Source of the DNA: Anaerolineae bacterium
GTDB taxonomy: Bacteria > Chloroflexota > Anaerolineae > Promineifilales > Promineifilaceae
Length of the DNA: 64,000 nt
Reading direction: 5' to 3'
Assembly (NCBI GenBank): GCA_020848035.1
Contig: JADLAX010000066.1
Span: 1 to 64,000 of the forward strand
Below are positions 1 to 9,241 of the stretch, piece after piece. The position numbers and the translations under genes are program-made. Each line of letters starts with the position of its first letter. Within the stretch, counting starts at the first letter, position 1. The notes beneath the pieces were generated by a model. That model was not told the DNA's origin. It saw nothing but the letters and a program-made list of their open reading frames with translations, and searched no databases.

Positions 1-3
1 AAA

Positions 4-84
4 GACCCCCACCCTAGCCCTCCCCCTACCAGGGGGAGGGAACTGGCTCCCTCTCCCTTGAGGGAGAGGGCTGGGGTGAGGGTG
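4..84. repeat. Dispersed repeat family A, copy 1
   Basis: A two-hairpin intergenic repeat: CCCTCCCCC pairs with GGGGGAGGG, then CCCTCTCCC pairs with GGGAGAGGG, ending in GGGGTGAGGGT. It lies just upstream of menB. Other copies are at 10481-10560, 30346-30427 and 59402-59486 (inverted). Confidence 0.85.
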
Positions 85-116
85 AAAACACACACTTAGA
101 AAAAGCAGGTGAACCC

Positions 117-962
<846 letters not shown>

Positions 963-969
963 AGTGATC

Positions 970-1029
970 AACCTCCCGGAGGTTCCTTTCGAGGCCAGGT
1001 TGGCTGGCGAAACCTCCGGGAGGTTTTTT
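970..1029 (+). terminator. Terminator after menB
   Basis: A 15-bp perfect stem (970-984 with 1011-1025) and a 26-base loop, followed by a run of T. It begins 8 bases after the menB stop. Confidence 0.8.
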
Positions 1030-1030
1030 A

Positions 1031-1096
1031 GCGAAACGAGGAATCTTTCAACGTCATTGGTAGAAAGATTTCTCACTTCGTTCGAAATGACAATTG
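1031..1096. repeat. Dispersed repeat family B, copy 1
   Basis: GAAACGAGGAATCTTT, about 18 bases, then GAAAGATTTCTCACTTCGTTCG and ATGACAATTGA. The ends form an imperfect inverted repeat. The second copy is at 1570-1647, flanking the same small gene. Confidence 0.8.
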
Positions 1097-1190
1097 AGGT
1101 TAGTTTGTTGGGCTGTGGTGCCGTTTCGCTTTGCCGAGTTTTGCACTTACGAGAGGCCGTGCGCCAGCCAGGGAGGAATAGACAATAGCG

Positions 1191-1373
1191 ATGCTTGATT
1201 TTGCTCCGGTGATACTCTTCATTATGTTTGCAATATTTTTTGTTGGTGCTGTATTTGACGTTGATTGGATTATGAGGCTGACGAGGGCAGAGCGTCGATA
1301 TGGAAGAAAATTTGCCAGAATATTTTGGGGAATAGTAGGAGGTATTGGTATTATCATAATGATCATTGCGTAA
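1191..1373 (+). CDS. Small two-helix membrane protein
   Basis: A 60-residue protein with two hydrophobic segments (about 5-25 and 43-59) separated by a basic loop, RLTRAERRYGRKFAR. A GGAGGAATAGACAATAGC-type ribosome binding site lies upstream. The layout resembles small Imm17-type immunity proteins, but no toxin gene is adjacent and that match is only an impression. It lies between two copies of repeat family B. Its last 25 bases are partly repeated at 1511-1536. Function unknown. Confidence 0.5.
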   Translation: MLDFAPVILFIMFAIFFVGAVFDVDWIMRLTRAERRYGRKFARIFWGIVGGIGIIIMIIA

Positions 1374-1416
1374 ATAAGCAGTAGAATTGTTCCCGATTAA
1401 CAAAACACCTACGATT

Positions 1417-1483
1417 GTCATACCTGCGAAGGTAGGTATCCATTTCCTTGGAGGAGTGGACTCACCCCTGGGCGGGAATGACA
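1417..1483. repeat. Dispersed repeat family C, copy 1
   Basis: TCATACCTGCGAAGGTAGG...GGCGGGAATGACA type repeat with inverted ends. Related copies are at 26398-26466 and 36049-36107. Confidence 0.75.
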
Positions 1484-1569
1484 CGATTAGGTTTTTATAA
1501 AGGAACAACCTTAATGATTATTGCGCAAATAGGCGGTTGATAAATCTTGGTCGTCAGTTGCGGCCTTTG

Positions 1570-1647
1570 TCATTTCGAGTGAAACGAGGAATCTTTTGAT
1601 GTTGTAAGTAGAAAGATTTCTCACTTCGTTCGACATGACAATTGAAG
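1570..1647. repeat. Dispersed repeat family B, copy 2
   Basis: Near-identical to 1031-1096, with the same GAAACGAGGAATCTTT and GAAAGATTTCTCACTTCGTTCG arms. Confidence 0.8.
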
Positions 1648-1706
1648 TTGGTTAGTTTTGAAGAGGATTCACCACGCTTCGCGTGCCACAGTAGAGGATT
1701 AAAAGT

Positions 1707-2723
1707 TTGCAGCAAAAAATAAGAATACTCATTTCAATACTTTTGATAACGTTTTTTGTTCTAGGATGCACAAACTTGCAATCAAGTTGGTCAGAAGAAA
1801 ATATTGGCTCGCCAAGATCAATTGTCAAAAATGATTTGCCTATTGAGTTAATATGGTCAGAACCGCTAATAAACGGACGACCTCCTGTACAGCTCCCAGT
1901 TATTGCCTGCCAACAGGATTACGGCACCAGTATTTTGTGGTTACCAGATCGAAATGAATGGCAGGGTACAGCGCTTTTTGATCAATATGGCAATGTGCTT
2001 TGGAATCGCTCTGAAGATACCCCTAGAGCCGTCGCAATAGATGAGGGAGCTGTATATATTTTTGATGCACCAAAGTTAAGAGCCTATGAAATTAATTCTG
2101 GTGAATTACTTTGGGAAACCGAGGAAGAATTGGGGTTTCGTTTTTCAGCTACCCTTTTCCCACAAGGAGATGAAATCCAGCTATTATCCGAAAACTTCGT
2201 CAACATTTATCGAACAAGTGATGGTCAATTAGTTTCGAGGGAAAAAACGGTATATGAAAATTTAGTGTTGCAATTTGGTGATTTTTATTTTTATACAGAT
2301 GGAAATATGAACTTATTCGCTACTTCAGTGAGCGATCTTCAAGAAATCCTGTGGTTCAATAAACAATTAGTCGTTGGAAGGACACCTCAAGTATACGACA
2401 ATAGTCTAATTATTTACTCTAATGCAACCCAACCCGTATGCCGCGTACAGATGCAAGATGGTAATGTCACTTGGTGTGAGAACAAACGGATACTATCTAA
2501 TATTGCCGTACATAATGGTCTAGGGTACGGTATCAATACTGATTTTGAGTTAGTTGCCTTCCAACTTGAAGATGGCAAAGATGTTGGTAAAGTCGTATTT
2601 TTGCCTGAAGGCCCATCACCATCAAAAGTCTATACCGATTATTATGTAGCTGCTTGTAATGATCACCTATTGGCTTACTATACTTCGCCAGAAGAGTTGT
2701 TTTGGTTTGATTTCACTGAATAA
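1707..2723 (+). CDS. PQQ-like beta-propeller lipoprotein
   Basis: A 338-residue secreted lipoprotein. A TTG start follows GAGGATTAAAAG. The N-terminal signal segment ends in a lipobox, FFVLGC (Cys at about 21). The rest has short beta-strand repeats of the type seen in PQQ-like/WD propellers, such as ALFDQYGNVLWNRS, YEINSGELLWETE and VQMQDGNVTWCEN. No enzyme motif is seen. It is clearly more AT-rich than its neighbours and has no ACGGCCGT octamer, which suggests recent transfer. Probably a surface binding or scaffold protein; substrate unknown. Confidence 0.65.
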   Translation: MQQKIRILISILLITFFVLGCTNLQSSWSEENIGSPRSIVKNDLPIELIWSEPLINGRPPVQLPVIACQQDYGTSILWLPDRNEWQGTALFDQYGNVLWNRSEDTPRAVAIDEGAVYIFDAPKLRAYEINSGELLWETEEELGFRFSATLFPQGDEIQLLSENFVNIYRTSDGQLVSREKTVYENLVLQFGDFYFYTDGNMNLFATSVSDLQEILWFNKQLVVGRTPQVYDNSLIIYSNATQPVCRVQMQDGNVTWCENKRILSNIAVHNGLGYGINTDFELVAFQLEDGKDVGKVVFLPEGPSPSKVYTDYYVAACNDHLLAYYTSPEELFWFDFTE

Positions 2724-2853
2724 CCAGGAATTGTCTTGCCGTGTATTTTACAATCGGGCTTTGGCCAATGTTAAAAGTGGGCAAGAGTCCGATTCTTGTG
2801 TTTTACTCTGGCTTTTCTTCACAAACGTTCACATTTTCTTAACAGCTTTCCAC

Positions 2854-2859
2854 TATAAT
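2854..2859 (+). promoter_or_regulatory. Possible -10 box upstream of the HtrA-like gene
   Basis: A perfect TATAAT lies 42 bases before the start codon. The best -35 candidate (TTCACA, 2828-2833) has a long 20-base spacer, so support is modest. Confidence 0.35.
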
Positions 2860-2901
2860 CAGCCGCGTCCTGTCAATACATGAACCCGAAAAAACTTTGC
2901 T

Positions 2902-3750
2902 ATGGAAGAGCAATCCCGTTCGGTAACAAGAGAATTAAGACCCCGGCTGGCGCGTTTTTGGGCGATGGCCAAAGTGGGTTTGCGGCGCGGCTGGCCCTTT
3001 GCGGCCGGCATCGTAGCGGCGTTTCTGGGCGTGCTGCTTTATGCCAACCTCTACCCTGACCCCCTTCCCCTGACAGATGAACAAGTTGACCAGATTGTGG
3101 TGGACGCGATGGCTTCAGCCACGCCGCCGCCGTCGTATTCGTCGCAGGTGTACCAGGTGATTTTGCCGTCGATGGTACTCATTCGCACCACGGGGCAAAA
3201 TGAGCAGGGCGAAGATGGCAACGGCGTGGGCAGCGGGGTCATCATCAATGCCGAAGCCGCCATTCTGACATCGCTGCACGTGGTGGCCGGGGCCACGGAA
3301 ATCGAGATTTTTTACGCGGATGGGACGGAGACAACGGCCGTTCTCACCACAGCCGATCCCCAAAACGATATTGCCGTCCTCACCCCCGCCGCACCACCCG
3401 AAATCATCGTGCCCGCCGTGTTGGGCAGTCCCAACGCCATGCGCGTGGGGGACGAAGCATACGCCGTGGGCAATCCGCTGGGGCTGGCTGGCTCCATGAG
3501 CGCGGGCGTCATTTCCGGCTTCGACCGTACTTTGCCACTGGATGATGAGTTTGAACTAACGGGGCTGATTCAGTTTGATACGGCCGTAAATCCCGGCAAT
3601 TCCGGCGGCCCCCTGCTCAATCGACGCGGCGAAGTGATCGGCATCGTCACCGCCCTGGCCAACCCATCCGAACAAAACTTCTTCATCGGCATCGGCTTTG
3701 CCGTGCCCATTACCACGGCGGCGGGTGCGGCGGGCATGCCGCGATATTAA
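2902..3750 (+). CDS. HtrA/DegP-like S1C serine protease without PDZ domain
   Basis: Membrane-anchored trypsin-like protease for surface protein quality control. Seen: one N-terminal transmembrane helix (about 31-50), then the protease domain with His126 (TSLHVVAGA), Asp156 (NDIAVL) and Ser234 (NPGNSGGPL). It ends right after the last protease strand (FAVPITTAAG) with no PDZ domain. The stop is followed at once by repeat family D. Either this is a short natural form or the repeat has clipped the tail. It precedes the MoxR/VWA operon in the same direction. The family call is firm; the physiological target is unknown. Confidence 0.88.
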   Translation: MEEQSRSVTRELRPRLARFWAMAKVGLRRGWPFAAGIVAAFLGVLLYANLYPDPLPLTDEQVDQIVVDAMASATPPPSYSSQVYQVILPSMVLIRTTGQNEQGEDGNGVGSGVIINAEAAILTSLHVVAGATEIEIFYADGTETTAVLTTADPQNDIAVLTPAAPPEIIVPAVLGSPNAMRVGDEAYAVGNPLGLAGSMSAGVISGFDRTLPLDDEFELTGLIQFDTAVNPGNSGGPLLNRRGEVIGIVTALANPSEQNFFIGIGFAVPITTAAGAAGMPRY

Positions 3751-3754
3751 CTTC

Positions 3755-3856
3755 GCCGAGGGCTAAAGCCCCCGGCTACATTTGGAAGCCCTTTCAGGGC
3801 TGAAAATTAGCCTCGTAGAGGCTTCCATAACTAGCCCGGCCATTTATGGCCGGGCG
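3755..3856. repeat. Dispersed repeat family D, copy 1
   Basis: A series of three hairpins: GCCGAGGGCTAAAGCCCCCGGC, then GAAGCCCTTTCAGGGCT, then GCCCGGCCATTTATGGCCGGGC. A second copy with the same order is at 27463-27541. Confidence 0.85.
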
Positions 3857-3870
3857 GACCGGAGCAACCC

Positions 3871-4881
3871 ATGACTTTCACCCCCAGACCCGACAGCGAC
3901 AAACCGATGGAACGCGTGCTTTACGAGGTCAAAAAGATCATCGTGGGGCAGGACAATTTGCTGGAGCGGCTCATCGTTGCCCTGCTGGCGCGGGGGCATA
4001 TTTTGGTCGAAGGTGTGCCCGGCCTGGCCAAAACGATGGCCATCAAAACCCTGGCGGGGGCGATTGGCGGCGAATTTCAGCGCATCCAGTTCACGCCCGA
4101 TTTGGTGCCTGCGGACCTCATCGGCACGCGCATCTACAACCAGAAAAGTGGCGAGTTCAACACCTCGCTCGGCCCCGTCTTCACCAACCTGCTGCTGGCC
4201 GACGAAATCAATCGTGCCCCGGCCAAGGTGCAAAGCGCCCTGCTGGAGGTGATGCAGGAGCGGCAGGTGACGATTGGCCGCGAAACGCACAAGGTGCCCC
4301 ATCCCTTTTTGGTGATGGCCACGCAAAACCCCATCGAGTCGGAAGGCACCTACCCGCTGCCGGAGGCGCAGGTGGACCGCTTCATGCTCAAGGTGCTGGT
4401 GGGCTATCCCAGCCCCACCGAGGAGTTTGTGATTGTGGAGCGCATGACCAGCGCTGTGCAGGCGGTGCAGCGCATCATCAGCACCGAAGAGCTGGTGGCG
4501 CTGCAAAAAGAGGTGGACGGCGTCTACGTCGATCCGGCGCTGATGGAGTATGCCGTCAAGCTGGTCACCGCCACGCGCCAGCCGCAGACGGTGGGCCAGG
4601 GCGATCTGGCCAAGTACATGACTTTTGGTGCCAGCCCACGCGCTTCGATTAACCTGATTTTGGCAGCGCGGGCGCTGGCCTTTTTGCGCGGACGGGGGTA
4701 TGCGCTGCCGCAAGACGTCAGCGATTTGGCGCTGGACGTGATTCGCCACCGGCTGGTGCTCTCTTACGAGGCGCTGGCGGACAACGTGACCAGCGATGAG
4801 CTGTTGAAGCGCATCTTAACCGTTGTGCCCCAACCCCAGGTGCCCCTGCATGAACGTGCCAACAGTCGATCCTACGCTTAA
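3871..4881 (+). CDS. moxR: MoxR-family AAA+ ATPase
   Basis: AAA+ chaperone-like ATPase thought to activate or insert metal into VWA-domain partners. Seen: Walker A GVPGLAKT (48-55), Walker B LLLADEINRA, sensor region MATQNPIESEGTYPLPEAQVDRF, and the C-terminal lid with ASPRASI. At 336 residues it is full length. It is the first gene of a four-gene run (MoxR, DUF58, VWA, VWA), and its end overlaps the start of the DUF58 gene. This order is the classic MoxR/Bat arrangement, so the family and the association are secure. The client is not known. Confidence 0.93.
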   Translation: MTFTPRPDSDKPMERVLYEVKKIIVGQDNLLERLIVALLARGHILVEGVPGLAKTMAIKTLAGAIGGEFQRIQFTPDLVPADLIGTRIYNQKSGEFNTSLGPVFTNLLLADEINRAPAKVQSALLEVMQERQVTIGRETHKVPHPFLVMATQNPIESEGTYPLPEAQVDRFMLKVLVGYPSPTEEFVIVERMTSAVQAVQRIISTEELVALQKEVDGVYVDPALMEYAVKLVTATRQPQTVGQGDLAKYMTFGASPRASINLILAARALAFLRGRGYALPQDVSDLALDVIRHRLVLSYEALADNVTSDELLKRILTVVPQPQVPLHERANSRSYA

Positions 4882-5764
4882 ACATCACTCGCCCGACGAG
4901 ATTTTGCAGCGGCTGGAATGGCGCGTCATCCGGCGGCTCGATGGCCTGATGCAGGGGGATTACCGCACCCTGTTTTACGGCACGGGCATCGACTTTGCCG
5001 ACATTCGCGAATACCAGGCCAATGACGACATCCGCCACATTGATTGGAACGTGACGGCGCGCATGGACAGCCCGTACGTGCGCCAGTTTGTGGAGGACAG
5101 GGATGTGACGGCCTGGTTTTTGCTCGATTTGAGCCCGTCGATGGGGTTTGGTCCGGCGGCCCGGCCGAAACAGCTGGTGCTAACCGAGTACGTGGCCACG
5201 CTGGCCCGGCTGCTGGTGCGCAGCGGCAACCGGGTGGGGGCGATTTTGTACAACCGCCAGGTGGAGCAGACGATTCCGCCGCGCGGCAGCCGTAACCAGG
5301 TGCTGCGCCTGATGCGCTCCATTTTGCGCCAGCCGGGAGAAGCCAGCGGCCACGCCACCGAGTTGACCCAGCTGCTGCAAGCGGGGCTGAACACGTTTAA
5401 GCGGCGCTCGCTGGTCTTTGTGATTTCCGATTTTATTAGCGAACCGGGCTGGGAACGGCCGTTAAACCTCCTCAACCGCCGCCATGAACTGGTGGGCATC
5501 CGCCTGTATGACCCGCGCGAAGTGGAACTGCCGGACGCGGGCATGATTGTGGTGGAAGATGCCGAGACGGGCGAGCAGCTGCTGGTGGACACCGGGCATC
5601 CTGAATTCCGCCGCCGCTTTTTTGCTGCCGCCGAACGGCGCGAAGCGGAGCTAAAAACCACCCTCAAGCGAGCCGGTGTCGATTTATTTGGTATTTCCAC
5701 CGAAGAAGATTTGGTGGGGGCGATTGTGCGCATGGCCAGCCTGCGCAAAAGGCGGCGGCGATGA
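4850..5764 (+). CDS. DUF58 domain protein (MoxR operon)
   Basis: A 304-residue DUF58 protein, a VWA-like fold that partners MoxR ATPases. Seen: the family motif GTGIDFADIREYQANDD...IDWNVTARM near residues 40-70, followed by a VWA-like core with DLSPSMGFG. I chose the ATG at 4850 because it begins the conserved region. It overlaps the end of moxR by 32 bases, implying translational coupling. An upstream in-frame ATG at 4823 is possible but adds only nine unconserved residues. Role inferred from the operon. Confidence 0.88.
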   Translation: MNVPTVDPTLKHHSPDEILQRLEWRVIRRLDGLMQGDYRTLFYGTGIDFADIREYQANDDIRHIDWNVTARMDSPYVRQFVEDRDVTAWFLLDLSPSMGFGPAARPKQLVLTEYVATLARLLVRSGNRVGAILYNRQVEQTIPPRGSRNQVLRLMRSILRQPGEASGHATELTQLLQAGLNTFKRRSLVFVISDFISEPGWERPLNLLNRRHELVGIRLYDPREVELPDAGMIVVEDAETGEQLLVDTGHPEFRRRFFAAAERREAELKTTLKRAGVDLFGISTEEDLVGAIVRMASLRKRRRR

Positions 5765-5778
5765 TTGGAACAATCACA

Positions 5779-5808
5779 GTGCTGTGGCCGGTGTCCTCAC
5801 CGTGCCAC
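5779..5808. repeat. Dispersed repeat family F, copy 1
   Basis: GCTGTGGCCGGTGTCC followed by CACCGTGCCAC, between the DUF58 and VWA genes. The same sequence, inverted and almost identical, is translated inside a membrane protein at 17754-17784. Confidence 0.75.
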
Positions 5809-5825
5809 TTGACGAGGCCGCAACG

Positions 5826-6830
5826 ATGACATTCATCTGGCCGATGATGCTGCTTTCCTTGCTTTTGCTGCCGCTGCTGGTGTGGTATTACCTGCGGCAG
5901 GTGAAGTTGCGCGACCGGGGCACGGCCGTTCTCGGTCCTTTAGGCATTGTGACAGGGGGGGATGGAACGGCCGTAGGCCGCCGTCGCCACGTGCCGCCCA
6001 GCCTGTTTGCCGTGGGATTAACCCTGCTGCTGTTTAGCCTGTCGCGCCCGGAACTGCCCGTGAGTTTGCCGCGCATCGAAGGCACCGTGATTTTGGCGTT
6101 TGACGTCTCCAGCAGCATGTTGGCCGAAGATTTGGAGCCTAACCGCATCGAAGCGGCCAAAGAGGCGGCACGACTGTTTGTGGAAAACCAGCCCAGCACC
6201 GTTCGCGTGGGCGTGGTGGCCTTTAGCAACGGCGGGCTGGTGGTGCAGCCGCCCACCGATGTGCCGGCAGACGTGTTGGCTACGATTGATCGCCTGACGC
6301 CGCAGGGCGGCACCTCGCTGGGGCAGGGCATCTTTACCGCGCTCAACGCCATCGCCGGGGAAGCGATTGTGCTGGATGAGGAAGCCTTGGCCGAGGGTAA
6401 CCTGGCCGAAAGCGTCGAATCGCTGCAAATTGACGACTTTTCCTCGGCGGTGGTTGTGCTGCTGTCTGATGGCGAAAACACGGAGTTCCCCGAACCGCTG
6501 GACATTGCCCAGATTGCCGCTGAGGCGGGGGTGCGCGTCTACACGGTGGGCATCGGCAGCCCGGAAGGGGCGCAGCTGGAGCTAGACGGCTTCAGCGTGG
6601 TGACGCAGCTCAACGAGGCCATGCTGCAAGAGATCGCCAGTCTGACCAACGGCCGTTACTACGTGGCCACCGATGAAGAAGAGCTGCGCGACATTTACCA
6701 GAACATTGATTTGCAGCTGACGATTCGCGGCGAAAGCATGGAAGTGACCTCGATTTTGGCGGGAATTAGCCTGGTGTTTATGCTGGTCAGCGGGGCGCTG
6801 TCGATGCTGTGGTTTGGGCGGGTACCGTGA
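5826..6830 (+). CDS. VWA-domain membrane protein (BatA/BatB-like)
   Basis: A 334-residue membrane-anchored von Willebrand A protein. Seen: N-terminal hydrophobic segments (3-22 and 58-73), the MIDAS motif DVSSS (Asp93, Ser95, Ser97), a later metal-site region VVVLLSDGENT, and a C-terminal transmembrane helix (about 310-330). The start is taken at the ATG that begins MTFIWPMML, since the upstream extension crosses repeat family F and has no conserved sequence. Its layout matches the next gene closely, so the two are paralogues. Expected to be a MoxR/DUF58 partner at the cell surface. Confidence 0.88.
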   Translation: MTFIWPMMLLSLLLLPLLVWYYLRQVKLRDRGTAVLGPLGIVTGGDGTAVGRRRHVPPSLFAVGLTLLLFSLSRPELPVSLPRIEGTVILAFDVSSSMLAEDLEPNRIEAAKEAARLFVENQPSTVRVGVVAFSNGGLVVQPPTDVPADVLATIDRLTPQGGTSLGQGIFTALNAIAGEAIVLDEEALAEGNLAESVESLQIDDFSSAVVVLLSDGENTEFPEPLDIAQIAAEAGVRVYTVGIGSPEGAQLELDGFSVVTQLNEAMLQEIASLTNGRYYVATDEEELRDIYQNIDLQLTIRGESMEVTSILAGISLVFMLVSGALSMLWFGRVP

Positions 6831-6842
6831 TGACGGCTTGTG

Positions 6843-6875
6843 AGAAGTTCAACTTCTGTCAGAAGTTGAACTTCT
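6843..6875. repeat. Perfect 15-bp hairpin between the two VWA genes
   Basis: AGAAGTTCAACTTCT, a 3-base loop, then its exact reverse complement. Each arm is itself nearly palindromic. No T-run follows, so it is more likely a dispersed repeat or an RNA-stability element than a terminator. Confidence 0.6.
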
Positions 6876-6888
6876 AAATGACCTTGAT

Positions 6889-7965
6889 ATGAATTTTTTC
6901 TGGCCCTGGTTGCTGCTGTTTTTGCTGATTATTCCGCTGAGCATCGCCGCTTACCTCTGGATGCTGCGGCGGCGGCGCAAGTTTGCCGTGCGTTTTTCCA
7001 GCCTGTCGCTGATTCGCGAGGCGCTGCCCAAGAGCGCCCGCTGGCGGCAGCATCTGCCCTTTGCCCTCTTTTTGCTGGGCCTCACCGGGCTGATTGGCGC
7101 GTTCGCCCGACCGATGGCCCTGGTTGAGATTCCCCTCAGCCGCACGACGATCATTTTGGCGCTGGACGTGTCGCGCAGCATGTGTGCCACTGACGTCGCT
7201 CCCAACCGGCTGGCGGTGGCCCAAGACGCAGCGCGGGCTTTTGTGGAAGAGCAGGCCGACGGCACCCAGATTGGTCTGGTCGCCTTTGCCGGGTTTGCCG
7301 AATTGGTGGTACCACCCACCAACGACAAGGACGTTTTGCGCGATGCGATTGCCAACCTGACGACCTCATTGGGCACGGCGATTGGCAGCGCGACGCTCAA
7401 ATCGATTGACGCAATTTCTGAGGTGAATACGGCCGTTCCCCCCAGCGGCCTCAATCTGCAAAGCGACGACACGGTTACTGAGCTGGCCGAAGTGTACCAG
7501 CCCGACATCATTGTCTTGCTGACGGATGGGGCCAACAGCCAGGGTCCCCGCCCGGAGGATGCGGCGCAGCAGGCGGCGGATCGCGGCGTGCGCGTTTACA
7601 CCATTGGCTTTGGCACGGATGAGATCCCGGAAATGGTGTGTACCCAGGCCCAATTGGGCGGCGATGCCTTTGGTGGTGGCTTTGGCGGCGGCTTCGGCGG
7701 TGGGTTTGGTGGGGGCGGCGGCGGCAACTTCCGCCGCTTCCTGGTGATTGACGAAGAAACGCTGCAAGGCGTGGCCGACCTGACCGGCGGTGAATATTAC
7801 CGCGCCGAAAGCGCCGACCAGCTGCTAGAGGTATTCCAGGAGCTGCCCACGCAAATCATTTTGCAGAAGGAAGCGATTGAGATCAGCGTCTTTTTTGTGC
7901 TGGCGGCGGTGGTGTTGCTGGGAACGGCCGTGTTTCTCTCCCTCAAATGGCGGCGCTACCCTTAA
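6889..7965 (+). CDS. VWA-domain membrane protein with glycine-rich insert
   Basis: A 358-residue paralogue of the preceding gene. Seen: N-terminal helices, MIDAS DVSRS at the same residue numbers (Asp93, Ser95, Ser97), IIVLLTDGANS, a C-terminal helix and a short basic tail. Unlike its sister it has an insert of about 25 residues made of repeated GGGF units (near 257-280) between the VWA core and the last strand. It ends the MoxR operon. Expected role: surface VWA component acting with MoxR and DUF58; ligand unknown. Confidence 0.88.
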   Translation: MNFFWPWLLLFLLIIPLSIAAYLWMLRRRRKFAVRFSSLSLIREALPKSARWRQHLPFALFLLGLTGLIGAFARPMALVEIPLSRTTIILALDVSRSMCATDVAPNRLAVAQDAARAFVEEQADGTQIGLVAFAGFAELVVPPTNDKDVLRDAIANLTTSLGTAIGSATLKSIDAISEVNTAVPPSGLNLQSDDTVTELAEVYQPDIIVLLTDGANSQGPRPEDAAQQAADRGVRVYTIGFGTDEIPEMVCTQAQLGGDAFGGGFGGGFGGGFGGGGGGNFRRFLVIDEETLQGVADLTGGEYYRAESADQLLEVFQELPTQIILQKEAIEISVFFVLAAVVLLGTAVFLSLKWRRYP

Positions 7966-7986
7966 ATTCTCTAAACAAGAATTTTA

Positions 7987-8045
7987 ATCAAAGATTTCGC
8001 AGATTAACCGGATTTTTAATCTTTTCAATCTGCGAAATCTTTGAT
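7987..8045. repeat. Dispersed repeat family G, copy 1 (terminator-like hairpin)
   Basis: ATCAAAGATTTCGCAGATT pairs with its reverse complement at the right end across a T-rich middle. A related copy is at 16301-16363. It may also terminate the MoxR operon. Confidence 0.75.
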
Positions 8046-8095
8046 ATTTTTCCCTTTGCCACAGCAATGTATGTTGAGGTAAAGGAATCTTTAAC

Positions 8096-9103
8096 TTGAA
8101 ACCATACGAAGAACTGACTTTACCAGGAAAGCTGCGGCGGCTGCGGGGGTTGGCCGAGGATGCGCTGCGGCAGTTTGGCGTGACGGCCGTTTCCCTCAAA
8201 CTGATCGGCACAGACACCAACCTCATTTACCGCGTCTGGGCGGATGATGGGCGGCAGTTTGCCCTGCGCATTGCGAATCCGAAATGGCGCGGGGTGGAAG
8301 CGGCCGTTTCTGAAGCCCTCTGGCTCGATGCTCTGGCCCGCGACACCGACATCCCCGTACCGCAAATGATGCATACCGCCACGGGCGACGCCGTTGTCTT
8401 GCCCCAGGCGGCAGGTGCGCCGACCGACCGCCACGCCGTGCTGATGAGCTGGCTGCCCGGCGTGCTGCTGGGTAAGCGGCTGACCGCCCAAAATATCACC
8501 AAGATGGGCGAACTGTTTGCCAAACTGCACCAGCACGGGGCCAGTTGGCAGCCGCCCGACGGCTTCACCTGCAAAAAGTTCGACCAATATCTCTCGCGCG
8601 GCGAGGAAAATGCGCTGTTTGCCGGGGCTAGCCTGGCGCTGTACGACGCCCAAACCGAGGCCACGCTGCGCCAGATGAGCGACGCTGTTACCCAAACCTA
8701 CGCCGCGCTCGACCAGGCCGATTTGCGCGTCATTCACTGCGATTTGTGGCACGACAATATCAAAGTTTACCGGGGCGAGCTTTATCCGTTTGATTTTGAG
8801 GACACGATTTGGGGTTACCGCCTGCACGACATGGCGATGGCCCTGCTGGATTTGTACGAGGAGGTGGGCGATCCGGCGGCGTATGCCGAGTTGCTAGCGA
8901 CCTTCCGCACCGGCTACGAGGCCCATTTGCCCTGGCCTGACGGCGAAATGGAGCTGCTGATGTTTGGCCGCATGCTGTGGAAGACCAACTGGATGGCGCG
9001 CTTTTGGCCGGAGGGGTTGGCGAAAACGGCCGTTTTCCACACCCACCTCTACGCACACTACCGCCAAACCGGGGAACTCCTGCCACCCAAGCTGCCCCGC
9101 TGA
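8096..9103 (+). CDS. Aminoglycoside-phosphotransferase-family kinase
   Basis: A 335-residue APH/choline-kinase-fold protein that probably phosphorylates a small hydroxylated molecule such as homoserine or an amino sugar. Seen: catalytic loop HCDLWHDN (His214, Asp216, Asn221) and the metal-binding DFED (from Asp233), both intact. The start is TTG, preceded by AAAGGAAT, and no ATG lies nearer the conserved region. It stands alone between repeats. The substrate cannot be told from the sequence. Contrast the degenerate relative at 41147. Confidence 0.75.
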   Translation: MKPYEELTLPGKLRRLRGLAEDALRQFGVTAVSLKLIGTDTNLIYRVWADDGRQFALRIANPKWRGVEAAVSEALWLDALARDTDIPVPQMMHTATGDAVVLPQAAGAPTDRHAVLMSWLPGVLLGKRLTAQNITKMGELFAKLHQHGASWQPPDGFTCKKFDQYLSRGEENALFAGASLALYDAQTEATLRQMSDAVTQTYAALDQADLRVIHCDLWHDNIKVYRGELYPFDFEDTIWGYRLHDMAMALLDLYEEVGDPAAYAELLATFRTGYEAHLPWPDGEMELLMFGRMLWKTNWMARFWPEGLAKTAVFHTHLYAHYRQTGELLPPKLPR

Positions 9104-9106
9104 CGC

Positions 9107-9205
9107 CTCGTTCCACGCTCCGCGTGGAATGCAGAAATGGGCGCTCCGCGCCCTGGACGCGGAGCGTCCCGATCGGCATTCCAACGGGGACCGTTGGAAC
9201 GAGAC
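9107..9205. repeat. Dispersed repeat family H, copy 1
   Basis: CTCGTTCCACGCTCCGCGTGGAA, then GCGCTCCGCGCC and CATTCCAACGGGG...GTTGGAACGAG, a series of nested inverted repeats. Related copies are at 10404-10430 and 10610-10655. Confidence 0.75.
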
Positions 9206-9241
9206 ATACTTCTCTTTTTCCTCTGTGCTCTCTGTGGCCAA

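Larger units (their letters stand above)
1374..1706. other. Gene-free repeat-rich spacer
   Basis: This spacer holds a family C repeat (1417-1483), a second imperfect copy of the end of the preceding small gene (1511-1536) and a family B repeat (1570-1647). No credible gene is seen. Confidence 0.7.

Noticed and set aside
2659..2883. A 74-codon frame after the beta-propeller lipoprotein
   Set aside because: It overlaps the end of that gene in another frame, has no ribosome binding site and runs through the promoter region of the next gene.
2902..3750. HtrA-like gene as a truncated pseudogene
   Set aside because: The PDZ domain is absent, but the protease domain is complete with all three catalytic residues, and short forms exist in related bacteria. 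Clipping by the adjacent repeat cannot be excluded.
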